A stretch of DNA of 64,000 nt, taken from positions 1 to 64,000 of the forward strand of contig CAIKYX010000261.1 in assembly GCA_903831745.1 (NCBI GenBank), in the 5' to 3' direction. The DNA comes from Oligoflexia bacterium. Lineage in GTDB: Bacteria; Bdellovibrionota; UBA1018; CAIMNF01. A program made the translations under genes and the position numbers. Below the pieces are notes generated by a model. It ran no database searches and was not told where the DNA came from. It saw only the letters and a program-made list of their open reading frames with translations. Below are positions 1-9,885 of the stretch, in pieces (position 1 is the first letter of the stretch; each line of letters opens with the position of its first letter).

Positions 1-673
1 CGGTTTCCTTTTCAATCATCGACGCGAGAATAACGATTTGCTTACGGGTCATTCCCAGTTCTTTTGCTCGCGCTTCGTATTCCGGCGTCCAAAGCCGCAC
101 AAACGCGTTCACCATTCGGTGCAGGATATTGTCTGTTTTTTCGCGTTTATCGTAAAAATAAGTATTCGGAAAAAGATATCCCTCGAGCGTACGAATTCCT
201 TCGTTGCCGAGTCCCACTGCTGCAATGAATTCACGGCTTCTCATGTATTTGAGGGTTTCTTCGTACGACGCCAGTCCGACATTTTGAAACGTGTCCGCAA
301 CCTGGTAAATGTTATCTCCCTCACGCACCAATAGTGAATGCTGAATTCCAATTCCACTTTTCAGGATCTTCAGAATCTGAAGTGGACTCATCGAAGGAGA
401 CAGCTCGTAATCAGCGGCTTTCATTCCACCCCAATCGCCGGTAAACTTGCCCAGCCAAAAAGTTGCGTAACCACTTTTTACCAAGCCCGCTTTAGCCAGT
501 GCATCTGCGGTTTCGAGCGGATGCATTCCTTTCAAAACATCAAACTCAACTTTTTTAGTCAAGGCATCAGGCTCGAGTGCGGAATTGGCAAATTTGTAAA
601 AATAAGCGCCCCCTCCAGCAAAAACGAGGGCAATCATCAGTAGAAGAACTTTTAAAGATTTCATTTCATTCAT
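1..673 (-). CDS. mltG: Endolytic murein transglycosylase MltG (YceG-like), partial, runs off left edge
   Basis: Not in the ORF track because it is open at the window edge. Reverse-strand translation MNEMKSLKVLLLMIALVFAGGGAYFYKFANSALEP...EGYLFPNTYFYDK...KQIVILASMIEKET: N-terminal TM and YceG/MltG motifs. Start at 673 or 664. Confidence 0.85.
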   Translation of the reverse strand, partial: MNEMKSLKVLLLMIALVFAGGGAYFYKFANSALEPDALTKKVEFDVLKGMHPLETADALAKAGLVKSGYATFWLGKFTGDWGGMKAADYELSPSMSPLQILKILKSGIGIQHSLLVREGDNIYQVADTFQNVGLASYEETLKYMRSREFIAAVGLGNEGIRTLEGYLFPNTYFYDKREKTDNILHRMVNAFVRLWTPEYEARAKELGMTRKQIVILASMIEKET

Positions 674-904
674 AGGATAGCATTTAATAGCCGACTGTAA
701 AATTTTCTGGACTGACTTCTGAAGCTCTGATATTTTCTGGGTATCTCGGAACACCTGTAGTCACAGAATTTTGACAGCTAAAACAGAACAGTCAAAAAAG
801 TAATCAAAATAAGTAAATCAAGATTAAACCACGCGCTAAATTCATGAAGATCTAATCCAAAATTTCCAAATTCAACCCAAAACACATCCACAAGGAGTTG
901 TGCC

Positions 905-2410
905 ATTACTACCCCATCCAATAAAAAACCAGTTCATCGAGCTAATCCAGTAGGACAAAAGGCACGTCCACCGGCCGGCGGCCGCCCGCAACGTTTCATT
1001 CCTCGCGGTCCGGGTCAAGATGAAGCTAACGGAAATCTGGCTACAGAAGACTCTCCGATCGATCCAATGACCAGCTCCCCTTCTTCTGAAGATGCGCAAA
1101 CCGAAATCGCGGTCGAAGCGGCTGTGGTCGAAGGTGGTGCTGAAGCCAAACCTACAAAATCAATGCACCTCAAAGAACTGAAGGATAAGAAAATCAACGA
1201 GCTGGTCGAATTCGCTCACAGCATCGGCGTCGAAAATGCCGGTAACATGCGCAAACAAGATCTGATTTTCATGACCCTTCAAAAAAAGGCCGACAAAGAC
1301 GAACACATCTATGCAGACGGTGTTCTCGAGTGCCTTCCCGATGGATTCGGATTTCTTCGCGCTCCGGAATACAATTATCTTCCGGGCCCGGATGATGTTT
1401 ATGTCTCTCCTTCACAAATCAGACGCTTTGGACTTCGCACAGGCGACACCGTGAGCGGGTCGGTTCGTGCGCCAAAAGAGGGCGAACGTTACTTCGCACT
1501 CCTGAAGGTCGAACAAGTTAATTTTCAAGCTGCGGAATTGAATAACGAGCGCGTATTGTTCGATAACCTTACGCCTCTTTATCCTACCCAACGCCTCAAT
1601 CTCGAGTATCAGCCCACCAACCACAGCACTCGAATCATCGACCTCATGGTTCCACTCGGAAAAGGTCAGCGTTGTTTGATTGTTGCTCCTCCACGCGCCG
1701 GTAAGACCGTGCTCATGCAGGACATTGCAAACGCGATTACGACCAACCATCCCGAAGTAAAACTCATTGTTCTTCTGATCGATGAGCGCCCCGAGGAAGT
1801 CACCGACATGCAACGTTCGGTGAAAGGTGAAGTCATCAGTTCTACTTTCGATGAACAAGCATCACGTCACGTTCAGGTGGCAGAAATGGTCATCGAAAAA
1901 GCAAAGCGACTGGTCGAAAATAAATACGATGTGGTCATTCTGCTCGATTCGATCACCCGTCTTGCCCGTGCCTACAATGCGGTCGTACCTCCTTCCGGAA
2001 AAATTCTTTCAGGTGGTGTCGATTCGAATGCACTTCACAAGCCTAAGCGCTTTTTCGGCGCTGCCCGTAACATCGAAGAGGGCGGATCACTGACGATCAT
2101 CGCGACCTCTCTGGTCGATACCGGCTCGCGAATGGATGAGGTTATTTTCGAGGAGTTCAAAGGTACCGGTAACTCGGAAATCGTTCTCGATCGAAAACTC
2201 ATGGAAAAACGCATTTTTCCATGTCTCGACATCAATAAATCCGCGACCCGCAAGGAAGATCTCCTTTTGCCAAAGGACGTGATCAACCGTATCTGGATTC
2301 TCCGTAAAGTTTTGCACCCGATGAATACGGTCGATGCAATGGAGTTCCTGCTCGACAAGGTCTCTCATACCAAGACCAATGACGAGTTCATCAAAGGCAT
2401 GAGCGGCTGA
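905..2410 (+). CDS. rho: Transcription termination factor Rho (probable AUU start at 905; listed ORF begins at 1067)
   Basis: Walker [43 protein letters not shown]. Upstream in-frame coding 905-1066 is open, lacks ATG/GTG/TTG, and has AAGGAG 7 nt before ATT at 905. Confidence 0.93.
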   Translation: MTTPSNKKPVHRANPVGQKARPPAGGRPQRFIPRGPGQDEANGNLATEDSPIDPMTSSPSSEDAQTEIAVEAAVVEGGAEAKPTKSMHLKELKDKKINELVEFAHSIGVENAGNMRKQDLIFMTLQKKADKDEHIYADGVLECLPDGFGFLRAPEYNYLPGPDDVYVSPSQIRRFGLRTGDTVSGSVRAPKEGERYFALLKVEQVNFQAAELNNERVLFDNLTPLYPTQRLNLEYQPTNHSTRIIDLMVPLGKGQRCLIVAPPRAGKTVLMQDIANAITTNHPEVKLIVLLIDERPEEVTDMQRSVKGEVISSTFDEQASRHVQVAEMVIEKAKRLVENKYDVVILLDSITRLARAYNAVVPPSGKILSGGVDSNALHKPKRFFGAARNIEEGGSLTIIATSLVDTGSRMDEVIFEEFKGTGNSEIVLDRKLMEKRIFPCLDINKSATRKEDLLLPKDVINRIWILRKVLHPMNTVDAMEFLLDKVSHTKTNDEFIKGMSG

Positions 2411-2417
2411 TTTTCAG

Positions 2418-3494
2418 ATGTTCGATAAACTTCAAGCAGTAGAAGCGCGATTTCTCGAAATCGAAAGCAAACTCTCGGATCCTTCTCTTGCAGACAGGCC
2501 CGATGAGTTCCGTCGTCTTTCGAAAGAACACTCCTCACTTCAGGAGTTGGTGGCCGAGTACCGCCTCTACCGCAAAACCAAAAGTGATATCGACTCGAAC
2601 AAAGAGCTACTAAAAGAGGGCGATGCGGACTTCACCCAGATGGCTAAAGACGAGCTGAAGACCCTCGAGCCCGAACTCGAAAAGATTGCCGCCAGACTGC
2701 AAGTCCTTCTGCTTCCTCAAGATCCGAATGATCAAAAGAACATATTGCTCGAAATCCGTGGCGGCGCAGGCGGCGAAGAAGCGGCACTTTTTGCGGCCGA
2801 GCTTTATCGACTCTATCAGAAGTTTGCCGAGCGTCAGGGATGGAGAACTGAAGTCATGTCCGTGAGTCAGGCTGAAAAGGGCGGCTTCAAGGAAATTGTC
2901 GCCATGATCGAAGGCACCAAGGTTTATAGCAAACTCAAATACGAAGCGGGCGTTCATCGCGTTCAGCGCGTTCCTGAAACCGAAGCCCAAGGCCGCGTTC
3001 ACACCTCTACGGTTACGGTCGCAATATTGCCTGAAGCAGAAGAAGTCGATGTTCAAATCAGCCCGAATGACCTTCGAATCGACGTGTACCGCTCGTCAGG
3101 CGCAGGCGGACAATCGGTAAACACCACCGACTCCGCAGTACGGATTACCCACATTCCCACAGGCGTAGTCGTCGCTTGCCAGGATGAGCGTTCGCAACTG
3201 AAGAACAAGGAAAAAGCGCTCAAGATCATTCGCTCGCGCGTCCTCGAAGCCGAGCAGGCCCGTGCAGCAAAAGAACACTCGGACACCCGCCGTGCGATGG
3301 TCGGAACCGGCGATCGCAGTGAGCGAATTCGTACCTATAATTTTCCGCAAGGTCGACTGACCGATCACCGAATCAACTTTACCCTCTATCAACTTCCAGA
3401 TGTCATGGAAGGCCATATCGACCAACTTCTTGATGCACTTCAAACCCACTATCAGGCCGAGGCGTTGAAGCAAGAAGGATATGCTCAAGCTTAA
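2418..3494 (+). CDS. prfA: Peptide chain release factor 1
   Basis: GGQ motif (SSGAGGQSVNTTDSAVRITHIPTG), RF1-type length and order directly after rho. Confidence 0.95.
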   Translation: MFDKLQAVEARFLEIESKLSDPSLADRPDEFRRLSKEHSSLQELVAEYRLYRKTKSDIDSNKELLKEGDADFTQMAKDELKTLEPELEKIAARLQVLLLPQDPNDQKNILLEIRGGAGGEEAALFAAELYRLYQKFAERQGWRTEVMSVSQAEKGGFKEIVAMIEGTKVYSKLKYEAGVHRVQRVPETEAQGRVHTSTVTVAILPEAEEVDVQISPNDLRIDVYRSSGAGGQSVNTTDSAVRITHIPTGVVVACQDERSQLKNKEKALKIIRSRVLEAEQARAAKEHSDTRRAMVGTGDRSERIRTYNFPQGRLTDHRINFTLYQLPDVMEGHIDQLLDALQTHYQAEALKQEGYAQA

Positions 3495-4377
3495 GAACCA
3501 ACTGCTTCAGCTTTTTTCGAAAACACCGGGCGCAAAATCGGCAGAGGCTGAAATTGACTTGATTCTTTTTCATGTCTTTAAGAAAGCGGACCCTACACTT
3601 CACAATTTTTCAGACTTAAGGATTGCCTCTCCCACGGCTTCGAGCGAAATGATTTCAGAAGCCGTTGCGCTCGCAACCGAACGACTCAAAGGTCGTCCAC
3701 TTCAACATGTTTTGGGAAATCAATTTTTCTTCGATCACGACTATCAAGTCGATCCATCCACGCTGATTCCCAGACCCGAGACCGAAATCCTGGTTTCGCT
3801 TGCGATTCAAAGAATCACGTCACTGAAAAACCATGCCCCTTTTCGGTTTGCAGAGCTTGGGCTCGGAACCGGAATCATCTCCTGCGAACTTCTGGCCGCC
3901 TTTCCTTTTGCGCAAGGCGTGGCAAGCGAACTCAATCCCCAGGCGATCGAACTTTCGAAAAAAAATCTGACCACCGTTTTGGGGCCTGATTGGAGTAGCC
4001 GATTTATCATTAAACCGGCAAGAGATTCGACCCAGGGCTTCGAAACTTTTCAGGAAGACAGTCCCTTTGATTTCGTAATTTCGAACCCTCCCTACGTTTC
4101 GAAATTCGACGAAATTGAGGCGGAAGTAATGAACCACGAACCCAAACGAGCACTGTTTCCTGAGATTTCAGGCACACTTGATGCTCCCAACTATTTTTAT
4201 GAAAATTTTTTAATGCATCCAGAAATTTTGGCTCCGGGTGGTTACGCATTTTTCGAGATTCCACATGAACGATCGCTAGACCTTCGTGAAACCTTCGAGT
4301 CTTATGGCTTTCAAACCGAACTCCACCCCGACTTGACCGGTCGCTTTCGCGTCTTGATCGCTTCTCGGCATAATTAG
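3481..4377 (+). CDS. prmC: Release factor glutamine N5-methyltransferase (HemK/PrmC)
   Basis: NPPYV motif (VISNPPYVSKFDE), IPRPETEIL; overlaps prfA by 14 nt. Confidence 0.93.
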   Translation: MLKLKNQLLQLFSKTPGAKSAEAEIDLILFHVFKKADPTLHNFSDLRIASPTASSEMISEAVALATERLKGRPLQHVLGNQFFFDHDYQVDPSTLIPRPETEILVSLAIQRITSLKNHAPFRFAELGLGTGIISCELLAAFPFAQGVASELNPQAIELSKKNLTTVLGPDWSSRFIIKPARDSTQGFETFQEDSPFDFVISNPPYVSKFDEIEAEVMNHEPKRALFPEISGTLDAPNYFYENFLMHPEILAPGGYAFFEIPHERSLDLRETFESYGFQTELHPDLTGRFRVLIASRHN

Positions 4378-4464
4378 CTTGTAACTACTCGATAATTTTG
4401 GTTAAATTGCTCCGAAGCAGAGATCGCAATGACGCTTTGCTAAACAAAAAGGTGGGCCCGACTT

Positions 4465-5730
4465 TTGGATAGATTACGAATTACAGGACAAACTCCCTTA
4501 TCGGGGTCGGTTAAAATCAGTGGAGCGAAAAATGCCGCTCTTCCCATTTTGTTTGCATCGATCTTAAGCAAAGAAAAATCGGTCATCAAAAACATTCCGC
4601 TGCTCGCCGATATCAACACCACCCTTCGCGTGCTCGATGCCTTGGGATTAAAAACCTTATTCAAGCTCGATGACCACACCATCGAGATTGACGGCTCGAG
4701 CCTAAACTCACTCGAAGCTCCTTACGAACTGGTTCGTACCATGCGTGCCTCCGTTCTCGTACTCGGACCTCTGCTCGCCAGAAATGGCGAAGCCCGCGTC
4801 AGCCTTCCCGGTGGTTGCGCGATTGGTGCCCGCCCTGTGAATTACCACCTCACCGCGTTTGAGCGCATGGGCGCAAAATTCGATATCGAGGGCGGTTATA
4901 TTCACGGCAAAGCACCCAATGGACTAAAAGGAGCCTTCGTGCGCCTTCCATTTCCGAGCGTCGGTGCCACCGAAAATACATTGATGGGTGCAGTTCTCGC
5001 CGATGGAGATACTTTGATTCAAAACGCAGCCCGCGAGCCAGAAATTGCAGATCTTGCACGAGCGCTTCGTTCGATGGGCGCGAAAATCGAAGGTGAAGGC
5101 ACGTCTAACATCCAGGTAAAAGGCGTCAGCGAACTCAAGGGCATGAACCACTCGGTTTCTCCCGACCGAGTCGAGGCTTTTACCTTTCTCGCATCCGGAC
5201 TCATTACTCGCGGAAAAGTAACAGTCGAAGGCATCGATGCAACTTATCTTCAGTCTGCACTCGAACTGCTCACTCAAGCCGGTGCAAAAATTACGAACAC
5301 ACCCAATTCCGTCACCGCTGAATTCGTAAAAGATCTAACAAAGGTATCTTTCACAACCGAACCCTTTCCAGGATTTCCTACCGACATGCAAGCGCAGTTC
5401 ATGGCGCTTCTTACCCAAGCGAAAGGTACGTCACACATTTCAGAAACCATTTTTGAAAATCGCTTCATGCACGTTCCTGAATTGGTGCGTCTCGGAGCCA
5501 AGATTCAAATCAAAGGCAATCAAGCTACGGTCGAGGGCCCCACTCCGCTTTCGGGCGCGACCGTCATGGCAACCGATCTCCGTGCAAGCGCATCGCTGAT
5601 TATTGCGGGCCTTGCCGCCAAGGGAGATACCCTGCTTCGCCGAATTTATCACTTGGATCGCGGGTACGAGCAAATTGAACAAAAACTCTCGCAGTTAGGC
5701 GCAAAAATCGTTCGGGAGCACGAAAAATGA
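4465..5730 (+). CDS. murA: UDP-N-acetylglucosamine 1-carboxyvinyltransferase (TTG start)
   Basis: [13 protein letters not shown], active-site loop [19 protein letters not shown]-synthase-like repeats. Confidence 0.95.
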   Translation: MDRLRITGQTPLSGSVKISGAKNAALPILFASILSKEKSVIKNIPLLADINTTLRVLDALGLKTLFKLDDHTIEIDGSSLNSLEAPYELVRTMRASVLVLGPLLARNGEARVSLPGGCAIGARPVNYHLTAFERMGAKFDIEGGYIHGKAPNGLKGAFVRLPFPSVGATENTLMGAVLADGDTLIQNAAREPEIADLARALRSMGAKIEGEGTSNIQVKGVSELKGMNHSVSPDRVEAFTFLASGLITRGKVTVEGIDATYLQSALELLTQAGAKITNTPNSVTAEFVKDLTKVSFTTEPFPGFPTDMQAQFMALLTQAKGTSHISETIFENRFMHVPELVRLGAKIQIKGNQATVEGPTPLSGATVMATDLRASASLIIAGLAAKGDTLLRRIYHLDRGYEQIEQKLSQLGAKIVREHEK

Positions 5731-6395
5731 GTGAATTCAACATTACGAGCGACGAAATCGAATCGTACTGTAAAAATCACAGCACCCCGCCTCATCCCGT
5801 GCAAGTCGATCTCACTCAAGCAACTCTTGCTTTTGCAGGCGAAGCTGCTCGAATGCAAGTCGGACATCTCGAAGGAAAGTTCCTGACTCTTCTCACCCGC
5901 TTGATGAACGCTAAAACCGTAGTCGAGTTCGGAACGTTTACTGGCTATAGCGCACTTGCTTTTGCCGAAGGCGTCACTTCCGATGGCCGCGTAACCACTC
6001 TCGATCGAGATCCAAAAGCAACTTCATTTGCCCGCGAATATTGGAACCAATCTCCGTTTGGCTCGAAGATCGAACTCCTTTTGGGCGATGGCCACCAAAC
6101 AGTAAATACTTTGGCAAACGAGATTGCATCAGGTGTTCGCCCTCAGTTTGACCTGGCATTTATCGATGCAGATAAAGCGGGATACCCCATTTATTGGGAG
6201 GCTTGTCATAAACTAGTTCGCAAAGGTGGCGCGATTCTCGTCGATAACGTTCTTTGGTCGGGCGCCGTCTTGAATCCGTCTGATCGTTCGGACTTCGTCA
6301 TCGACCACTTCAACAAATTGGTCAAAACCGATGTACGTGTTGAAAAAATCATGCTCCCCATCCGGGATGGCATTTTCCTCGCTCAAATTATTTAG
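5727..6395 (+). CDS. SAM-dependent O-methyltransferase (caffeoyl-CoA/catechol OMT-like family)
   Basis: VVEFGTFTGYSALAFAEGV, FDLAFIDADKAGYPIYWEACHKLVRKGGAILVDNVLWSG. Confidence 0.88.
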   Translation: MSEFNITSDEIESYCKNHSTPPHPVQVDLTQATLAFAGEAARMQVGHLEGKFLTLLTRLMNAKTVVEFGTFTGYSALAFAEGVTSDGRVTTLDRDPKATSFAREYWNQSPFGSKIELLLGDGHQTVNTLANEIASGVRPQFDLAFIDADKAGYPIYWEACHKLVRKGGAILVDNVLWSGAVLNPSDRSDFVIDHFNKLVKTDVRVEKIMLPIRDGIFLAQII

Positions 6396-6404
6396 GACAG
6401 AATG

Positions 6405-6446
6405 ACCCGCCTCATCCTTAGAAGCACTGCAAAATAGCGGGTTTTT
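6405..6446 (+). terminator. Candidate intrinsic terminator after the murA-OMT unit
   Basis: ACCCGC (6405-6410) / GCGGGT (6437-6442) followed by TTTT; long loop, so only moderate. Confidence 0.4.
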
Positions 6447-6554
6447 AAATCGCTTACCAAATGCTGTTCAGATTTTTCATGGCACTTTGAGACTTTATTG
6501 CTTACAACTAAATAGGTTGAATTCAATTAAGCCACAAGGAAGAGAGTAATTGCC

Positions 6555-7313
6555 ATGAACATGACCAAGGGGATTTTGTTAACTTTATTTATTGCCGTTT
6601 TAGGACTGGGAGCAGGAGGTTGTAACTCACCTACTCCGCAGAAATTTTTTGAAAACCTCGATCTGAAAGTAACCACAGTAGGAACGGAATCGTTTCTTTC
6701 ATTGGTTTCTGTGATTGATCTTGGAAACGTAAGCCTGGCCGAACTCGGCGTAGACGTCTTGGATCCAAAGACCAAGGCTTCTGTGGGTAAAGTGGATTTT
6801 TCGATGCTGCCAAACGGTCAAGCGCAAATTACATTGAGTGTAAACGCGGCACTGATTGATCACGCTGACGCAACTCTCGGCTCTACCCTTCCTAACGGAA
6901 ATCCAGTGCCCCTCGCACTCGGCGCTACTCCGGGCACCATGCTTGCGGTTCCACTGCTGACAAACTCACGGGTTTACGTCGGCGGAGACCTGAAGAAGGC
7001 CGTTTATGCCGGTGTCGCCGTTGGGATTTCAGGACTCGACCAAGTCATGAACCAACTCGATACTCCAGCCAATCTTTTCTTGATGGCTAATTTCGGAACG
7101 AACATTCTTGCGGTCGGCGGAATTTACGGAAGCACAATCAAGGATCAGAACGGGATTGCAGTATTCGGAAAATACACTGCAAACAAAGACCTTTTGATGC
7201 CAAATGGCGACACCTCAGCTGAAGACTATCAAGTCGAGAAACTGAGCCGTAAGACGCTACGTAAAATGAATCGCTTCTTTTACGGACGTCCAAAACTGGT
7301 TTATCCAAACTAA
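6555..7313 (+). CDS. Predicted lipoprotein of unknown function
   Basis: Signal sequence MNMTKGILLTLFIAVLGLGAGGC with lipobox-like LGAGGC; RBS-like AAGGAAGAGAG upstream. Confidence 0.75.
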   Translation: MNMTKGILLTLFIAVLGLGAGGCNSPTPQKFFENLDLKVTTVGTESFLSLVSVIDLGNVSLAELGVDVLDPKTKASVGKVDFSMLPNGQAQITLSVNAALIDHADATLGSTLPNGNPVPLALGATPGTMLAVPLLTNSRVYVGGDLKKAVYAGVAVGISGLDQVMNQLDTPANLFLMANFGTNILAVGGIYGSTIKDQNGIAVFGKYTANKDLLMPNGDTSAEDYQVEKLSRKTLRKMNRFFYGRPKLVYPN

Positions 7314-8005
7314 ATCAGAGGACAGGTTCCGATCTGATCAAATAGTCGGAGCCAGGTGTTTCCAAAACGGGAGTGGCAGGAAATTTTCACTTTTGTTCGT
7401 GGATGCACGAATTCAATACGATAGGATTTTAGAAAGAGCTTTGCCCCCGGGCAGAGCTCTTTCCATATGCGGTTATGCCTTCCATCACCATAAACCGAAT
7501 CGCCGATCAGCGGGTGGGACAAATGCTTGAAGTGCCGTCTGATCTGATGAAAGCGTCCGGTAATCGGGCTTACTTCCATCAGCGAGTAACGAGAAGTAGG
7601 GTGCTGACCCACCGACACCGGTATTTCAAAACGTGAGAGTGTAGAGTAGTGGGTGAGTGCGTCCTTTTCATCGAGTGGTGAATCGATGATCGAATCGTCT
7701 TCAAGCCAACCGCGTACCAAGGCCAGATAAGTTTTCTTGATCTCTTTTTTCTGAAAAAGCGACTGAAGGTCACGAGCCATCTCGGGGTCGAGTGCAAACA
7801 AGAGCACTCCACTCGTGGATCGATCTAACCTGTGAACGGGATAAACCCAGCGACCTAACTGGGCCTTCAAAATGCGCTGTGCATTGTTTCTAAACAGAAC
7901 TTCGCCCCGGGCACTCATAGCTTCAGGGGTATGAACCTGCACGCCAGCTGGCTTTTCAACCACCACCAAGGATTCATCCTGAAATAAGACCCGCATTTTT
8001 TGCAT
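7310..8005 (-). CDS. truC: RluA-family pseudouridine synthase, TruC-like
   Basis: VHRLDRSTSGVLLFAL catalytic motif; SRYSLMEVSPITGRFHQIRRHFKHLSHPLIGDSVYGD resembles TruC. Confidence 0.8.
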   Translation of the reverse strand: MQKMRVLFQDESLVVVEKPAGVQVHTPEAMSARGEVLFRNNAQRILKAQLGRWVYPVHRLDRSTSGVLLFALDPEMARDLQSLFQKKEIKKTYLALVRGWLEDDSIIDSPLDEKDALTHYSTLSRFEIPVSVGQHPTSRYSLMEVSPITGRFHQIRRHFKHLSHPLIGDSVYGDGRHNRIWKELCPGAKLFLKSYRIEFVHPRTKVKISCHSRFGNTWLRLFDQIGTCPLI

Positions 8006-8024
8006 AAATTAAACTAAATTAGCT

Positions 8025-8054
8025 GTGCACGATTGTGCACAGTTGGGTGTGCAC
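8025..8054. promoter_or_regulatory. Cluster of three GTGCAC palindromes in the truC/lpxC divergent intergenic region
   Basis: GTGCAC at 8025-8030, 8035-8040 and 8049-8054; first two exactly 10 bp apart. Confidence 0.4.
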
Positions 8055-8204
8055 GCTCAGCCACAATCCCTTAAGAATTCATATACTAAGCACAACGCAA
8101 TGCACAACTGCCGCGTAAGGGTACGTTATTAAAAGTCTTTTATTTTAACCAGAACAACGCATCATGGCACACTGGTTGCTTATTATAGTGCGAGAGGTCT
8201 AAGG

Positions 8205-9161
8205 ATGAGACACATGGAATCAAAAAATAATACCACGCAAAGCACGATTCGACGGGATGTTCGAATTTCAGGGATTGGTTTGCACTCTGGCAAAGAAGCT
8301 TCAATTACCATCAAGCCAGCCCTCCCGAACAGCGGCATTTTGTTCATTAGAAAAGACCTCGAGAATCCAATCGCGATTCCGGCACTCCTTGAGTTTGTGA
8401 CTCAAACCCGCCTGGCGACCACCCTGGGCCGCAATCAAGCACATATTTCTACTGTAGAGCATCTTCTTTCAGCGTTTAAACTGGTCGGCGTAGACAACGC
8501 TGTCGTTGAAGTCGAAGGACCAGAAGTTCCAATCATGGACGGCTCTGCCGCTCCGTTTTGTGATGCTTTAATGGAAGCCGGTATTTACGATCTCGGCGTT
8601 GCCAAAAAGGTAGCTGTTTTAAAACGCAGAGTGGAAGTTCACAAAGGCGATAAATCAGCCATCGTCGAACCTTCTCGTCAGTTTAAGATCAATGCCCGTA
8701 TCGAGTGGAATCACCCTGCGATTGGCGAGCAAGAACTGACTTTCGTACTCGGACAGTCCGACATTCGTGAAATTTCTCATGCCCGCACCTTCGGTTTTTT
8801 AAAGGACGTCGAAGCCCTTCATCGCATGGGCCTTGCTTGTGGTGGCTCACTCGATAACGCCGTGGTCATGGACGAGCAAAAAGTATTGAACCCAACAGGT
8901 CTTCGCCATACCGACGAATTCGTTCGTCATAAAGTTCTGGATGCAATTGGTGACTTCGCACTGGCTCCACTGGCATTTCTCGGTGACGTTACTTTGGTAA
9001 AAGCCGGCCACGAATTACACGCCGAACTCGTTCAAGCGATTTTCTCGGATCCAGAAAACTATGAGATCAGAACCATGGACGAAGTTGCAGCTCACAAAGA
9101 GTCTGCCGCCTATGTTCTCAGCCCGGCATGGCTTGCCGGAACCCTTCAAGGAATTTACTAG
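8205..9161 (+). CDS. lpxC: UDP-3-O-acyl-N-acetylglucosamine deacetylase (start may be the internal Met at 8214)
   Basis: STVEHLLSAFKLVGVDNAVVEVEGPEVPIMDGSAAPF, VRHKVLDAIGDFAL; zinc-ligand His/Asp context typical of LpxC. Confidence 0.95.
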   Translation: MRHMESKNNTTQSTIRRDVRISGIGLHSGKEASITIKPALPNSGILFIRKDLENPIAIPALLEFVTQTRLATTLGRNQAHISTVEHLLSAFKLVGVDNAVVEVEGPEVPIMDGSAAPFCDALMEAGIYDLGVAKKVAVLKRRVEVHKGDKSAIVEPSRQFKINARIEWNHPAIGEQELTFVLGQSDIREISHARTFGFLKDVEALHRMGLACGGSLDNAVVMDEQKVLNPTGLRHTDEFVRHKVLDAIGDFALAPLAFLGDVTLVKAGHELHAELVQAIFSDPENYEIRTMDEVAAHKESAAYVLSPAWLAGTLQGIY

Positions 9162-9167
9162 TAGTTT

Positions 9168-9209
9168 GCTGAAGACGAAGCAGTTTAAGCCCAATCTTCA
9201 GCCGTTTTT
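9168..9209 (+). terminator. Intrinsic terminator downstream of lpxC
   Basis: GCTGAAGA (9168-9175) / TCTTCAGC (9195-9202), T5 at 9205-9209. Confidence 0.65.
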
Positions 9210-9211
9210 CT

Positions 9212-9847
9212 ATGAATAAAAGAAGAATTCTCTGCTTTGGCGACTCAAACACTTGGGGCTATGTTCCGAGAACTGACGATATTGAAGAAAGATATCCCTC
9301 TGGCGTGCGCTGGACGGGACGCCTTCAACTCTTGGGCGGCAATGAAATTGAAATTATCGAAGAAGGATTAAACAGCCGAACCACGGCGATAGAAAATCCG
9401 GACCGCCCCGGACGAAATGGTCTTCAGTACCTGGGTCCCTGCCTCGAGTCACAAAACCCAATTGATCTCGTCATCCTAATGCTGGGTACGAACGATATTG
9501 TTCCAAAATACCATTCAAGTGCCGAACAAATTCTAGAACGAATCAAACTCCTCGTGCAAAAGATTCAGGAGCTCGGACAAACCCAAGCGCATACTCCCTG
9601 CAAGATTCTTTTGGTTGCGCCCCCGGAGCCGCTTTTCGAGTTTGCTTATGAAAAGTTTCGAGATCCTGATCTCGTGACGAAACTCAGAACCCTTTCGGCA
9701 CTCATGAAAGACTTTGCGCTTCAGGAAAATATTCCATTCCTCAACCTTGCAAATGAAATTCAATCGAGCGAAGTCGATGGCGTGCACTTAAGTTCAGAGA
9801 TGCATGAAAAACTGGCCCATTTGATCTGGAAGAAAATATCGCCCTAA
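9212..9847 (+). CDS. SGNH/GDSL-family hydrolase (arylesterase-like)
   Basis: RILCFGDSNTWGYVP (block I GDSN), LMLGTNDIV (block III), DGVHLS (block V). Confidence 0.88.
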   Translation: MNKRRILCFGDSNTWGYVPRTDDIEERYPSGVRWTGRLQLLGGNEIEIIEEGLNSRTTAIENPDRPGRNGLQYLGPCLESQNPIDLVILMLGTNDIVPKYHSSAEQILERIKLLVQKIQELGQTQAHTPCKILLVAPPEPLFEFAYEKFRDPDLVTKLRTLSALMKDFALQENIPFLNLANEIQSSEVDGVHLSSEMHEKLAHLIWKKISP

Positions 9848-9885
9848 AAATCTCCACCCTCATTGATTAAAGGGCTGATTTGCTT

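Noticed and set aside
38-643. Plus-strand ORFs of 98 and 101 aa
   Set aside because: Antisense to a continuous minus-strand MltG reading frame with recognisable motifs; no family resemblance.
641-700. Near-leaderless transcript for mltG (TTTACA-16-TATCCT abutting ATG on the minus strand)
   Set aside because: Weak -10 match and competing AT-rich alternatives; not supportable without TSS data.
1412-3488. Antisense ORFs over rho and prfA (148, 107, 93, 148, 130 aa)
   Set aside because: Shadow ORFs of highly conserved genes; no RBS or recognisable domains.
8025-8054. DnaA boxes
   Set aside because: TTGTGCACA mismatches TTATNCACA at the third position, and the 10-bp phasing of GTGCAC palindromes is not typical of an oriC; reported only as an unknown regulatory array.
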